Part shown: positions 44,336 to 55,206 of the stretch, one piece after another
Numbering within the stretch: the first letter of the stretch is position 1
Layout of the letters: each line of letters opens with the position of its first letter
Assembly: GCF_963676685.1 (NCBI RefSeq)
Contig: NC_092356.1
Location: 18,215,750 to 18,279,749 of the forward strand
Direction: 5' to 3'
DNA length: 64,000 nucleotides
DNA from: Mytilus edulis
Taxonomy: Eukaryota; Mollusca; Bivalvia; Mytilida; Mytilidae
Notes under the pieces: generated by a model
The model's database searches: none
What the model was told of the DNA's origin: nothing
Seen by the model: the letters and a program-made list of their open reading frames with translations, nothing else
Made by a program: the position numbers and the translations under genes

Positions 44336-45235
44336 CTATAAAAGTAATAACTGTTTTTTTTTCGACTTTCTGCTTATGCAAGGTATATACAATTTCACAA
44401 TATTCCTGCACTCTTCAAATCTGAATATGTATATGAAGGGATTTACTATATGCTGCATAAATGCCAGGATTTTCATCGGATATGCCAGCAGATGTTTGCA
44501 TTGTATATAAACATCGTCATCTATAATCTCAATCACTGTTAAAACAAAACCAGGAAGCGTGCAAAACACCATGAGAGAACATACTATTAGAATTGAAATT
44601 GTCTTTCCATAATGTTGCTGAAAGAATTTCCTCTTCCTCGGATAGAAGTTAAAAGCCATTTTTTTAATTTGGCTTTGTCCAGATCGATATAATAAAATGG
44701 AAGAAGATGTCAAGCTCACAGCCATTATTAGGTAAACAATACAGGCAAAAATATCCGAAACATCTTCCAAAATCATGTGATAATGTTCCTGACACAGCGA
44801 CGCAATTGCTAGCACCAGAAGACATACTGTAAATATCCATATACCATAGCAAACATGTTTTACTTTCTCGTCTGTGATGTTCATAAGATATGCATTTGGA
44901 AATGCGACAGAAATTAATCGCTCTATCGCTAAAGTTGTCGTAAATAGGTATGAAGCTGTCGTTATAGTACGCGATATGGTTATTATCCAAATTACAGAAA
45001 TATGGACACAGAAGCAATTTATTATTCCTGGTAAAAAGATTGCGATACCAAGCAAGGCATCTGACAAAGCGATGTGGCTTATAAACGTTTTTATTTGTGT
45101 AACAATCTTTTTGGATTTAGCTAATATAAATAAAGCAAAGCAATTTATACAAAATGAAATTGAGCTTAATGCTACAGCAAGAATTCCAATTTGTAATGAT
45201 CCATAAGTAAATTGACATGTTTCATTTTTGTTCAT
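44336..45235 (-). CDS. Rhodopsin-like G-protein-coupled receptor, intronless, orphan
   Basis: Single-exon 299-aa receptor with seven hydrophobic segments. Class A landmarks: Asn31 in TM1, LSDALLG with Asp59 in TM2, AIERLIS with Glu105-Arg106 in place of DRY at the end of TM3, CTLPG with Pro228 in TM6, and NPFIYIF (265-271) closing TM7. The N-terminus is short (about 14 aa) with a possible N-glycosylation site at Asn4, and the C-tail is basic (SRKSKKK). I do not see the usual Cys at the top of TM3 in its normal spacing. The ligand cannot be inferred. The plasma-membrane position and G-protein coupling follow from the family. It may belong to a lineage-expanded mollusc orphan group; it could also be a retrocopy, though nothing shows that. 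Confidence 0.85.
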   Translation of the reverse strand: MNKNETCQFTYGSLQIGILAVALSSISFCINCFALFILAKSKKIVTQIKTFISHIALSDALLGIAIFLPGIINCFCVHISVIWIITISRTITTASYLFTTTLAIERLISVAFPNAYLMNITDEKVKHVCYGIWIFTVCLLVLAIASLCQEHYHMILEDVSDIFACIVYLIMAVSLTSSSILLYRSGQSQIKKMAFNFYPRKRKFFQQHYGKTISILIVCSLMVFCTLPGFVLTVIEIIDDDVYIQCKHLLAYPMKILAFMQHIVNPFIYIFRFEECRNIVKLYIPCISRKSKKKQLLLL

Positions 45236-45599
45236 TTCAGTTACAATGTACTGATTTTATATAATTCTATTCTATTTATTTATACCATAATTATTTTGTC
45301 ATTTTTTTGTTATTTTTCCTCGTTTTGCTGAACTCTTTTTCATTATTTTGTTTATGTGTTTGTAAACCATAAACGCTGTCACTTTGTTTATAATAAAACG
45401 AATTTATTGTCCTTAGTGTCATCAAATCCTTAATTAATATCCTATTCAGCACCTGTATTTGATATAACCTTTTATATAATGGTTTATCAATGTATAGGCA
45501 TAAATTGTTATTTCACCTATTACCGGTATTAAATCTTATTCATAAGACCGGTTTATAACAGTAATTAATTCAATTTAAGATTCATAAAAAGACGATGAT

Positions 45600-46240
45600 A
45601 TAATGATCATCACTCTGGAAGGAAACAGTCATGATGATGGAAGTTTTCAACGACCTTGACTGGCTATACAGCTCTCGCATGGTCGGCTCGTGCCCGGAGA
45701 CGATTGGTGAACATTTCAATATTTTCTGTAGTTGGTCAGAAACAGGGGGAAGGTGCCATTTTGGTAGGCGGCCATCTTGGTTTATGTGAGTTGTTATGTT
45801 TTTTTTTGTTTTGTTTTTTTTAACTATTTTGCTCTTTTCCTTGCTGTCTGGACTCGGCTGCTTTTATGGCAAGGTTTTTCAGTTTGGCAGCCTGCTAACC
45901 GCGATGATAAAGTACTGATCGAGCATAGTATTAACGATGACAGGAAGCAAGCATTATCAGAACGAAAGTGACCATATGACGGTCCATTATCTAATACCTA
46001 GGATTCAGACCCTCTGACGTCATTCGGCATAACACTCCCCCGTGCATTCATTGCTGGTGCGGGTATACATAATATTTTGTCCTGCATTTTTATAAGTTGT
46101 AAGTTCTGTCCTGCCTTTTTATTTTTCTCTCTTTTGGGTGCTGCATGTTCATAATTAATTTATTTTAAATTGCCATTCTGCCTTTATTTGCAAAGTGTCT
46201 CATTCTGCCTTTTTTAGACTCAAAACTCCTGTACTGGTTC
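45600..46240. other. No gene recognised
   Basis: Mixed sequence with several ctgcctttt-type motifs at 46080-46215. No supported ORF. Confidence 0.35.
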
Positions 46241-46263
46241 CCCCCCCCCCCCCCCCCCCCCCC
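46241..46263. repeat. Poly-C tract
   Basis: A run of about 23 C, unusual in this AT-rich window. Its length may be unreliable in assembly. Confidence 0.85.
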
Positions 46264-46379
46264 AATTTCATCCTCGCCCCATCTTCTGACACATTATATG
46301 TATGGTTTGTTTACTCTATAAAACATTTGGGGCCGTCGTCCAAATTTTAATCTACAACATCAAATGATAAATAAACTCA

Positions 46380-46700
46380 GCAATTAATGATACCAGGTTT
46401 ACAATTGTGTACTTCAAATACCCGTTTCGTCTACAAAAGACTCATCAGGGACGCTCGAATCCAAAACAGTCAAAAAGCCCAAATAAAGTACGAAGTTGAA
46501 GAGCATTGAGGATCAAAAATTCTGTAAGGTTTTCACAAATACAACCAAGGGAATATATTTTTATCGTAGACAAGCTTTGGTAGTATTTCGAAAAAATTAA
46601 GTGTTGTAAACAGTTGATTTATAACTATGACCATATCAATGACAATGCATGTCAATACATATAAGTACTGACTACTGAGCTATATAAATAAGTCACTTGA
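46380..46700 (-). mobile_element. Retrozyme copy 13, diverged full-length
   Basis: Begins attaatgataccagg. The hammerhead arm CTGATGA, GTC/GAC and GAAAC are kept, but the GTC cleavage site has become ATT-like. Confidence 0.55.
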
Positions 46701-46783
46701 GTAAAGAAATCAAGACTACAAGGGAAACACCCTTGTATGAAGTGGAGTTGTTCATTTCTTTTTGTATATTACTGTTTAAGGAA

Positions 46784-46950
46784 TAACAGTACTGTAATTG
46801 AAGAGTTGCCACCGTCAATTGTAGATTTGACGGTCGAAAATGCAGTTTTACTGGCGACGCGTAGCGAAGACAGTAAAACGGAGATTTGCGACCGTCAAAT
46901 CAAAATTGACGGTGGCAACTCTTCAACTACAGTACTGTTATTCCGATTCT
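46784..46950. mobile_element. Foldback element with 75-bp arms
   Basis: ggaataacagtactgta at the left and its inverse at the right; arms pair through gaagagttgccaccgtcaa and gatttgacggtcg. Centre gcgacgcgtagcgaag. Confidence 0.75.
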
Positions 46951-47934
46951 AATGCATTACAAAAAGAAAAAATACGATAAAACTTGAAAAAATGAATTCG
47001 AGGTAGGTGTTGTTTTATTTTTGATTATATAGTAGTAATCGAACATTTGTTGATTCATCAATTCAAAATGGCGGGTCCCTCCTTAGTTACGCTTGGTCAA
47101 CTGTGGATTTGACGGCAACTTTTAGCCAATGAAAACAATTGTTACATCCAAATTGCATTAGAATCTGCAATGGACAAAATAATCAACATGCATAAATGCA
47201 GAAACATCTAGATCCAATGCATCAGGAACAAAACAATATTGAAAATAATCATTTACCTGGAACTTATCAATCAATATAAACTGTATCGCAATAACATTTT
47301 CGAAGATAAAACTTATATAAAAAAGGAAAAAAAAACAGAAGTTTACTTTCTAGCTCATCTAGACCCAAGCATTAGTCAGGCATTAGCTTTAAAACCATTA
47401 AATATCTTCTAATCTGAGAAGCAATTTCGACTTTTGAACGAATTTCTTATACTTATGATACTCGGTAGATTCTTCTCAAATTAAAATAAATAGAACCATA
47501 CAATAAGTACATGCATGCATTCTAATCACATCATGCAGAAATGAACCTTATGTGTTTCTCTCCTAACTATCCAAAATCAAAGATGTGAAGCATATTTTAT
47601 CATAATCATTTGGTGTCTCCTCCATGACAGTCTTGAACATCAAAACTAAATATCAAATAAATAATATTGCTAATGTTTAGTGTTTGGCTCAGGTTGGCGT
47701 TCATTCTGTATCACGGTTTTATATAGAACCCTATGGGAAAAAATAGAGAACTCCTTTTTGACAGAAAACACCAAACATACTATCCTCACTGATTTGTGTC
47801 CACACTTGAAAAATCATATTTAAAAAAAAAATCACACAGGAGTGGTATATAAATTTTATGAAGCATTTTTATTTTAAAAAAGTATCTCTTATAACAGTGC
47901 AGTCTATGGCAAGCCGTTGTGGAATTTATTCCCT

Positions 47935-48518
47935 ATTTTTTAATATTAATAAATCGATTTTTTTAATATTAATAAATATTTTTTTATTATTGTATAGCAT
48001 TAAGCAATATATTATTTGCAACAGAAAGTAACCAAAAGTTAGCGTGCAATAAATTATATTATTGCACTAGTGCAATAACTCTTCAAAATGCATGACGTCA
48101 TCAACGACAAAATCTTAGTTTAAACCAATTTTTACTTTCAAATATTATATTGCTAATTTTTACTTTCAAATATTATATTGCTAATTTTTACTTTCAAATA
48201 TTATATTGCTAATTTTTACTTTCAAATATTATATATTGCTATACAATGAAAGGGTTATTGCATGAATATTGGGGAATATTGTCCCTCGTAGAATATATCG
48301 CAAGCTCATGCAATATAAAATTCTACTCGGGACAATATTCCCCAATATTCATGCAATAACCCTATAATATTAAAAAATCGTCATTTTTAAATATTAATAA
48401 ATAGGTTTTATTCTTTAATACTAAAAAATCATTTTTTAATATTAAATATTCGATTTATTAATATTAAAAAATAGTTCCTATCTATTAATATTAAAAAATC
48501 ATTTTTTTAATATTAATA
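47935..48518. repeat. aatattaataaat array with internal tandem and foldback elements
   Basis: Dispersed aatattaa-type motifs, a 28-bp unit (ttgctaatttttactttcaa ...) about four times at 48127-48243, and a foldback at 48253-48365 whose arms read attgcatgaatattgggga. The motif resumes at about 52370, after the 3.8-kb element. Confidence 0.65.
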
Positions 48519-51500
48519 TTAAAGGGAAACTTCGCAAAAAAATCAAAAATTGATATTATGTCCATTCTGTATAAAAAGGCTCAAATTTATAGATATTAAA
48601 GTTTTATTCCGCTAGATAAGAGATCAACATCGATTTTAAAATTTGAGTATCAATTTTCTACGATCCGCCATCTTGTCATCTTCTACGATTATAATCACGA
48701 TATGTCTATAAAACACAAAGGACCAAAACTACAGTAACCGATGTAGTCGTAATTGCGTGTCGATATCTTGTCAATCGTACGATTGTTTTATCTGACTAAC
48801 TATAAACTTGATACGGAAAATGTTCTTATTTTTTTTTAAATGACCATTATTATATATCTGTTATTTTTAAACTGTTAATATTGGAATTAGTTAAAGAGTC
48901 ACAGTTCAAATAATAAATAAGTGGTCCGTGAAAATTGTTTTCAAAAATCTAATTCGTTCATAATTCTTTAAAGTAATAAACTTTATTCAAATAAATTCGG
49001 ATCTTTCCTCATCTGATCACCAGCATGGCTAAAGGTATTACTCCCAAAGGTATTGTGAGGGGTGTGAGGACTCAGGTGACACGTCCGGGTATTCAAGCGA
49101 TTTCCTGTCGGGCTTGCAAGTTCATGCATCGTTTCACTTCTGTAGGTATTGATCAGTGTACACGGCAGACTTATAACTTTCCATTTTGAACTATCAGGTG
49201 TATAATACACATCTCTGTCTTGTGTGTCCGAAAGTGATATGATGCCAATAATTTAACTCGTACGCTTGTTTATAAATAACATTTCTGGTGTAAAGAATAT
49301 TATTTATGAAAATATAAAAAATACCACCAAAAAAAAAAAAGATTTGAAGAAATAAAAATCTATATACATATTTTTTCCGAGGGTTAATTTGGGAAAATGT
49401 AATTTGTCAATTATAGTAAAGGACAGACTGGTACATACCAAAAATATTGATTTAAAAAATGTACGCACTTGTCGATGTTGGCTTATACGCCTGGATAGAA
49501 AGTTACGGAACTATAGTGCAATTCAAAATATATACATGTATCAGACTATATTGTATACCAAAAGAAGAAGAAGAAGAAGAAGAGAACCAGTTTGATTTAA
49601 ATACAGGTCGATATATATCTTGCTTTGGTTCATCGAAGTTATGAACAAAGTAAAATCCCAGTTTTATGTATCAATTAGATTGTTCTCGAATAAAGGAAGA
49701 AATTCGTCATCATCACAATTGTTCCGACATTCATGTAAAATATATGCAACTGGACGTACACTAATAATCCCAAAGGGGTGTGAGTATTTTCTAGGAAAAC
49801 TATTGAGTATTAAAGTTTCAAATCAATTTCGGGATTTATTTTCTTTCTTGCCGTGATATGATAGCAATTTAAAGAATAAACTGCTTGTTCGCTTTAGCGG
49901 TATCAGAGACATGTATATATGTCTCTGGCGGTATTCTTGCCAGTTGAACAGCCTTATAAGTTACATTCAAAAATAGGGAAAGATGACATAAAATTCGCTG
50001 TCTTTTGTTTTTGAACATCGTTGGTCAAATAGATAGAGTATTATACGTTGTGAGACGAGGACTATTTCAACAAATACTATAAATACAAGTGGAAGTTTTC
50101 GTTTTTTGCAATTTGAGAGTAAATGATGTATCAAACGTTCAAGAATACGCATGTAAAATGTGTCACTGGATATAAAAAAAAATCAATCTCAAAACCTACT
50201 TCCGTATGGAACTTCCCCTTTCAGTGACCTGCAAATTTAACAGATGATACACTTTATAAGATTTGCATGTCCAACAACGACCCACTACTCTACATGTGTT
50301 ACTGACAGCCTAAGATAGTAATTCTTCTGTTAGGTCAATTCTCTTTCGAACAATACCAGAAAACATGGAAAATAAGTTCTTTAAATTTTGACTCTGGAAT
50401 TAACACCATTTTTTCGTGCGACAAACTTTATTTCTGGCGATGAGCAGACATGGACGGAAAACAATAAACAGATAGGTTTAATATTTGTTCATTCATTTAA
50501 CATGTATAATATGAATACGATTGTACTTAAAAAAACCTTATATAGTTAGTTTCAAGAACAACCGGGTTCAGACAAACTGTTATGAAATCGATGCTGTTAC
50601 TTATGCATTCACCCAATTCAATATTACGATCAAAGAGAGTAAATTAGTGGCAACATAGACATTCCGTTAATAACGGCATAAGTATGCAGTTAGTACACGA
50701 ACACCAATCTGCGTTTTAAAAACTAGCGATGGTTGCTAAGGATATCTTGATTTCGGGAACTTTCTTCAGCTTCCATTTTATGGAGCTCTTCTTTGGTATA
50801 CCCTGGCTCTAGTGCGTACCCAATATGACCATACTCGTCAAAATCTGACTCTTTTGACTGACTGGAACCACTGTTATAGTACTATCATTCTCCGAACAAG
50901 ATATTTTTATTGATGATTTTATGATAAATTTTTGGACCATATATAAACTGTTCTATAAAAACAAGCACGCAAAAATCATAAGATAGAAATATAAGTAATA
51001 TGTGAGTAAAGTTAATTGAATCATTTAAGTTAATATCCTTTGGGCTCGAATGTAGTTAACTAAAAAATGTGTTTTATAGGATAGCTCAAATCCTCATCCA
51101 AATAATATAATCTAGTATATGTAATAAAACCCTTCCTACTACACCGAGTTTTAATGCCAAGCGGTAGACATATTTTAGGTACCAATTAAGTAATTGAATG
51201 AGTAATAGATAACAATAATTAATCATGAATGTGCAAAGATTTAAAAACAAAAGTATTTTTCTTTGTTCGTACATATTATACTCCGCTTCGGTAGATTTAT
51301 CTACTTATCTTCAGATAGTTTCAGATATACATTAATACATGGCTTTCAAAAGTCTAAATGTAAGTGTTCTCGTACATTTTTTGCCTAATAAAGAAAATCA
51401 AAATGCTTTGGTAAAGCTATTTCTAATTCCCCCTTTTTAATGAGACATACATCAAGGACAAGAGGTGTATATCATTTCATTCTGACACATGAATTAAGTT

Positions 51501-52347
51501 TCCCGTCTTAACCGAAAATTGTTTAAATTTTATTACTTAGTAAATTAATTTATTTGAATTGAAATAAATGATACAGCAAATATAATTAAATAATTCCACG
51601 ACGATCTATTTTTATTTGTAACAAACTTGAAACTTGAATTAGTATTATAGATTTGTATATTGAATGCTCCCTTGTTTTATAATCCACTGATCCGAATAGA
51701 CAGTCACACCTGGCAAGGTGTGCCCTAGAGGCGTGGTTAAATACCGAAGTGCAAATAACAATTTACCTTTCAACAAGCCATCTAAGAGTATTCAATTTGC
51801 CACAGAACCGTGAATACACACATCGTATATATCTAGTCAAAGCAGAGATAGTAAAAGGTCAATAAGAGTACACCAACATATTGTCTTTACAGATTATTGT
51901 ACTTTAATTTGTTCACCTCATATATCAGTCCGAAAATGCATTAATTAATAAATTTATAACTTTTTTGGTTGTCTACTAAAATAATTCGAATATATACGTT
52001 TAACATAGAAAATTTATCTCATGAATGTGTACAATTGCACGTCTGTGCGTCTTATCTTCTTATTATCGGATGTTTATTAGATAAACCATAAGTCATCGGC
52101 GCGCTTACGATTACGTTTAAATATCATTAAAAACCAAGACTTTTACTGATTGTATTTTAAATCCCGGCATGCAAAAACCAGGAGAAAACGTCACGACCTA
52201 CAGGAAGTAGTTAAAAAATTTTCATTAATTGTTGAATTTCTCCTTTATTACTGGACATATAGCGATAAAACTTTGTGAATATATATATTTTGTCATAATG
52301 AACATATTTAAACCATAAGTAAAAAATCGCGAATTTTCCCTTTAAAT
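48519..52347. mobile_element. Putative 3.8-kb DNA transposon with short inverted ends
   Basis: The left end ttaaagggaaacttcgc and inverted right end tttaaagggaaaattcgcg match. The insertion splits an aatattaat array. One candidate terminal exon lies inside. No transposase recognised and no clear target duplication. Confidence 0.4.
50723..50870 (-). CDS. Candidate terminal exon, acidic 48-aa tail, unknown
   Basis: After an ataacag acceptor the frame reads GSSQSKESDFDEYGHIGYAL then EPGYTKEELHKMEAEESSRN and stops with TAG. Its composition looks protein-coding. The EP.YT.EEL pattern reminds me of segments beside P2X7-type zinc-binding domains in invertebrate proteins, but this is weak. No upstream exon found. 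Confidence 0.35.
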
Positions 52348-53299
52348 CATATTTTCATATAAAAAATCCTCAAAAAAATCATTTTCTAATATTAATAAAT
52401 AGACAGTTTGGGACTTTTAGTGGAATTCTTTTTGTGTCTTCATGCAGAGACATATAAATACATTTGTTACGAGTTTACAGTTTATGAATATTATAATATT
52501 TCTACATTTAAGTTATTCCCGATTTCTCGATCTATGAATTTCCCCATTTGATCATATATATATTTATTAATTTGACTAAATTTGTTCTCATGTTATTGGC
52601 ACCTTCAGTGGTGCTTTGTTTTTTATTGTCATATTTCGGTTAATAGCTAAACTTTCGGCATATGCATCGCATTCACTAAAGCGCTTGTAACGAATACAAG
52701 ATTTTTTTTTTTTATTGACGAACGGTATGAAATAGGTTTCCACTGTTTTCTCCTGTTCTTAACACAATCATAGGTAATTGATACAATTCTACAAACGAAC
52801 AATTGAAATTAAATATTTGTTTAATTGTATATCTGAATCCTGTTTTGGTACTCTCGCCCAAGGTGGCACTTGCTTCTTCTTCTTCTTCTTCTTTAAGGTC
52901 AACAAGGCTTCAAGGAAGAATACATGTTGTTATACTTGAAAACTTGCTACCACAAGTAACGTAATATTGTTTTCGTTTACATGTTTGCAGTTCATGCATG
53001 TTCCTTTGCATTTGCATTTATTTGTAAAGTTGCTAAATATTCTAAAACAATTGTCCTTCCACATTATGTTTACTTACGATATCTTCGATTTCAGTGATCA
53101 GAATTCAATTAATGTATTACTGATCGACATGCTAAATACAAGAGATTAACAGATTTAATTAGCGTGAATTTTTTAAATAGTTAAAATATAACTGTTTTGT
53201 TTCAATTACCATTGAACTTTTTAATATTAATTTGAGCGTTAAGTTATGTTGATCTGCTATATGCTTTTATATCTAATGAACTTGACCAACTTCCTAATC

Positions 53300-53405
53300 A
53301 TGCTAATATCAGTCAGACCGTATGCGTACGGTCCGACCGTACATTGTATGAGTATTTTGAAAAAGTATGCATACGGTCCAGACTCATACGGTCTGGAACA
53401 TACAC
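53300..53405. repeat. Cluster of ATACGGTC palindromes
   Basis: gaccgtatgcgtacggtc, catacggtccagac and catacggtctgg pair among themselves. Possibly the core of a small foldback element. Confidence 0.45.
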
Positions 53406-53799
53406 ACAAACATAATAAATAATGATTCATGTTTACAAATAAACAGATAAAGTTGTAAGAAAGAAAAAGCTGATAACTATTAAGGAATCAATATATATCA
53501 CACTGCATTTTGAATTAATTACATCTGTTTTTCAATGATTTCTATTATCTAACTGGAAAATCAATGTATTTCTTACCTAGGCTTCAGAGTCCAAATAATT
53601 ATGACGTCTTGAAAGGCTATTTTATTTTTTTGCCATGTGTCCTGTGAGGAATGGGTCAAATCAAAAAAATAAAAAAGTCTTTCAAGAATTCATAATTATT
53701 CCGACTATTCCTTTTCCCAATCCTGGTGCTGAATGTTAGAAACTTAACCCTGCATGCACCTCTCTTTATCTATATCATGTACATGTATATGGTATTAGG

Positions 53800-54385
53800 G
53801 CCTAATACACTTACGCACCCTACACATTTGCACATTCGCACCCTACACGTTCGCACTGAATTTTAAAACAAATTCTAGTTAAATACAATGAAATAATTCG
53901 AAAATCATGATTGTAGTTTAAATTGCTTTGATGTAAATACTGCATATATTAAGCTTGGTATAATTAAAAAATTGAAGATTTTAAATGAAAAACACAAAAC
54001 ATAATTGTTTTTACTGTGACAGCTTGACAAAAAAAACTTCAGAATCTCACTTTATTTTGAAACAATGATATAAAGTTATAGCAATACACAATCCAAAACA
54101 TGATTAAGATTTATTCAACACACCAAAAACGTTATCTCAATTTATATTTTTGAGACATTAAGATTCATTCAACATAAAAAAAAACGTCTCAATTATGACA
54201 ACAAATTATACCTAAAGGAATACACTTGCCACAGCCAAAACTTGATTACAAAGTCATTGAACACAAAACCATTAAAATTTAGCCGCAAACGTGTAAAGTG
54301 CGAATGGGCTTTGGGTGCGAAAAGGAAGGGTGTGAACGTGACTGGGCACGAACATGAATGGGTGCGAACAGACCCGCATTCTATC
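53800..54385. mobile_element. Possible element with repeat-rich inverted ends
   Basis: cgcaccctacac-type repeats at 53812-53858 are inverted as gggtgcgaa and gtgcgaa repeats at 54296-54372. The interior is AT-rich and non-coding. Confidence 0.35.
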
Positions 54386-54948
54386 TATATAAGGAAAACC
54401 ATGCACTTTTTTCCAAACGGTAACAATTTCCTACCTACATGTACTACTTGCAAAAAGAAAGTAACTCGTACATGTTGTAACATATCAACTTGTACCACTA
54501 AAAGTCAACTTGTACAATTGCAAAGTTGTTTCGAATGAGAAACATGTACCATAAATCAAGTGTCTAGGGCTAGAAAAAAATCCTAGTTGCACTGTCAAGT
54601 TTTTAGTGTTGCATGTGTAAAATCAAGGTAATTGGCTCAAAAATCCAGGCTGTCTTGCTTGACAAGGTTGTCCTGATATTTACCAGAAAAAGGTAAAATT
54701 CCTTGTTTCTTTTTGTTTTGTACAATGCCAGAGTTTGTCCTCCTGAAAACTGTTGTTAACTCAGTAGCTTAAATTTTGTCAAGTTCACAACTGATAATGG
54801 AAGCAAATGTCAAATGTACATTTATACATGTACACATTTAGATTGAAACAAAATTAAAATTCTGATTATAAGTGGAAAAGAATTAACTATTGTTACAGTA
54901 CAAACTGGTCCTGGTTCCCATAAAAAAGGGCCCTGATGGGTTCTTTCA

Positions 54949-55066
54949 TTATTCTTTAATTTTTCAGATATTTTTTTTTCTATTCTTTAATTTTTCAGAT
55001 AATTTTTATCTATTCTTTAATTTTTCAGAAATTTTTTCTCTAGTCTTTAATTTTTCAGATGATTTA
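54949..55066. repeat. Tandem ttctttaatttttcagat repeat
   Basis: Four imperfect copies of about 30 bp, 140 bp upstream of the first YEATS4 coding exon. Each resembles a splice acceptor (pyrimidine tract plus cag). Confidence 0.75.
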
Positions 55067-55206
55067 ATAGATCATGTATATTTGGTAAAGATTTGTATCA
55101 GATTTAAAAAAAAATAGAAAAGTAGGCATGTTAGACATACCTATGAATGCAGAAACTGTAAACTGTCTATTTACTGTCTTCATTATATTTTCAGGTTTTG
55201 CTAAAG

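Noticed and set aside
44664..45206. Overlapping 110-117-codon frames on both strands at the GPCR
   Set aside because: Other-frame shadows of the 7TM receptor.
48127..48243. Possible CRISPR-like array
   Set aside because: A contiguous AT-rich 28-bp tandem repeat without spacers in animal DNA.
49563..49582. GAA repeat ORF encoding an Arg- or Glu-rich peptide
   Set aside because: Simple trinucleotide repeat giving chance open frames.
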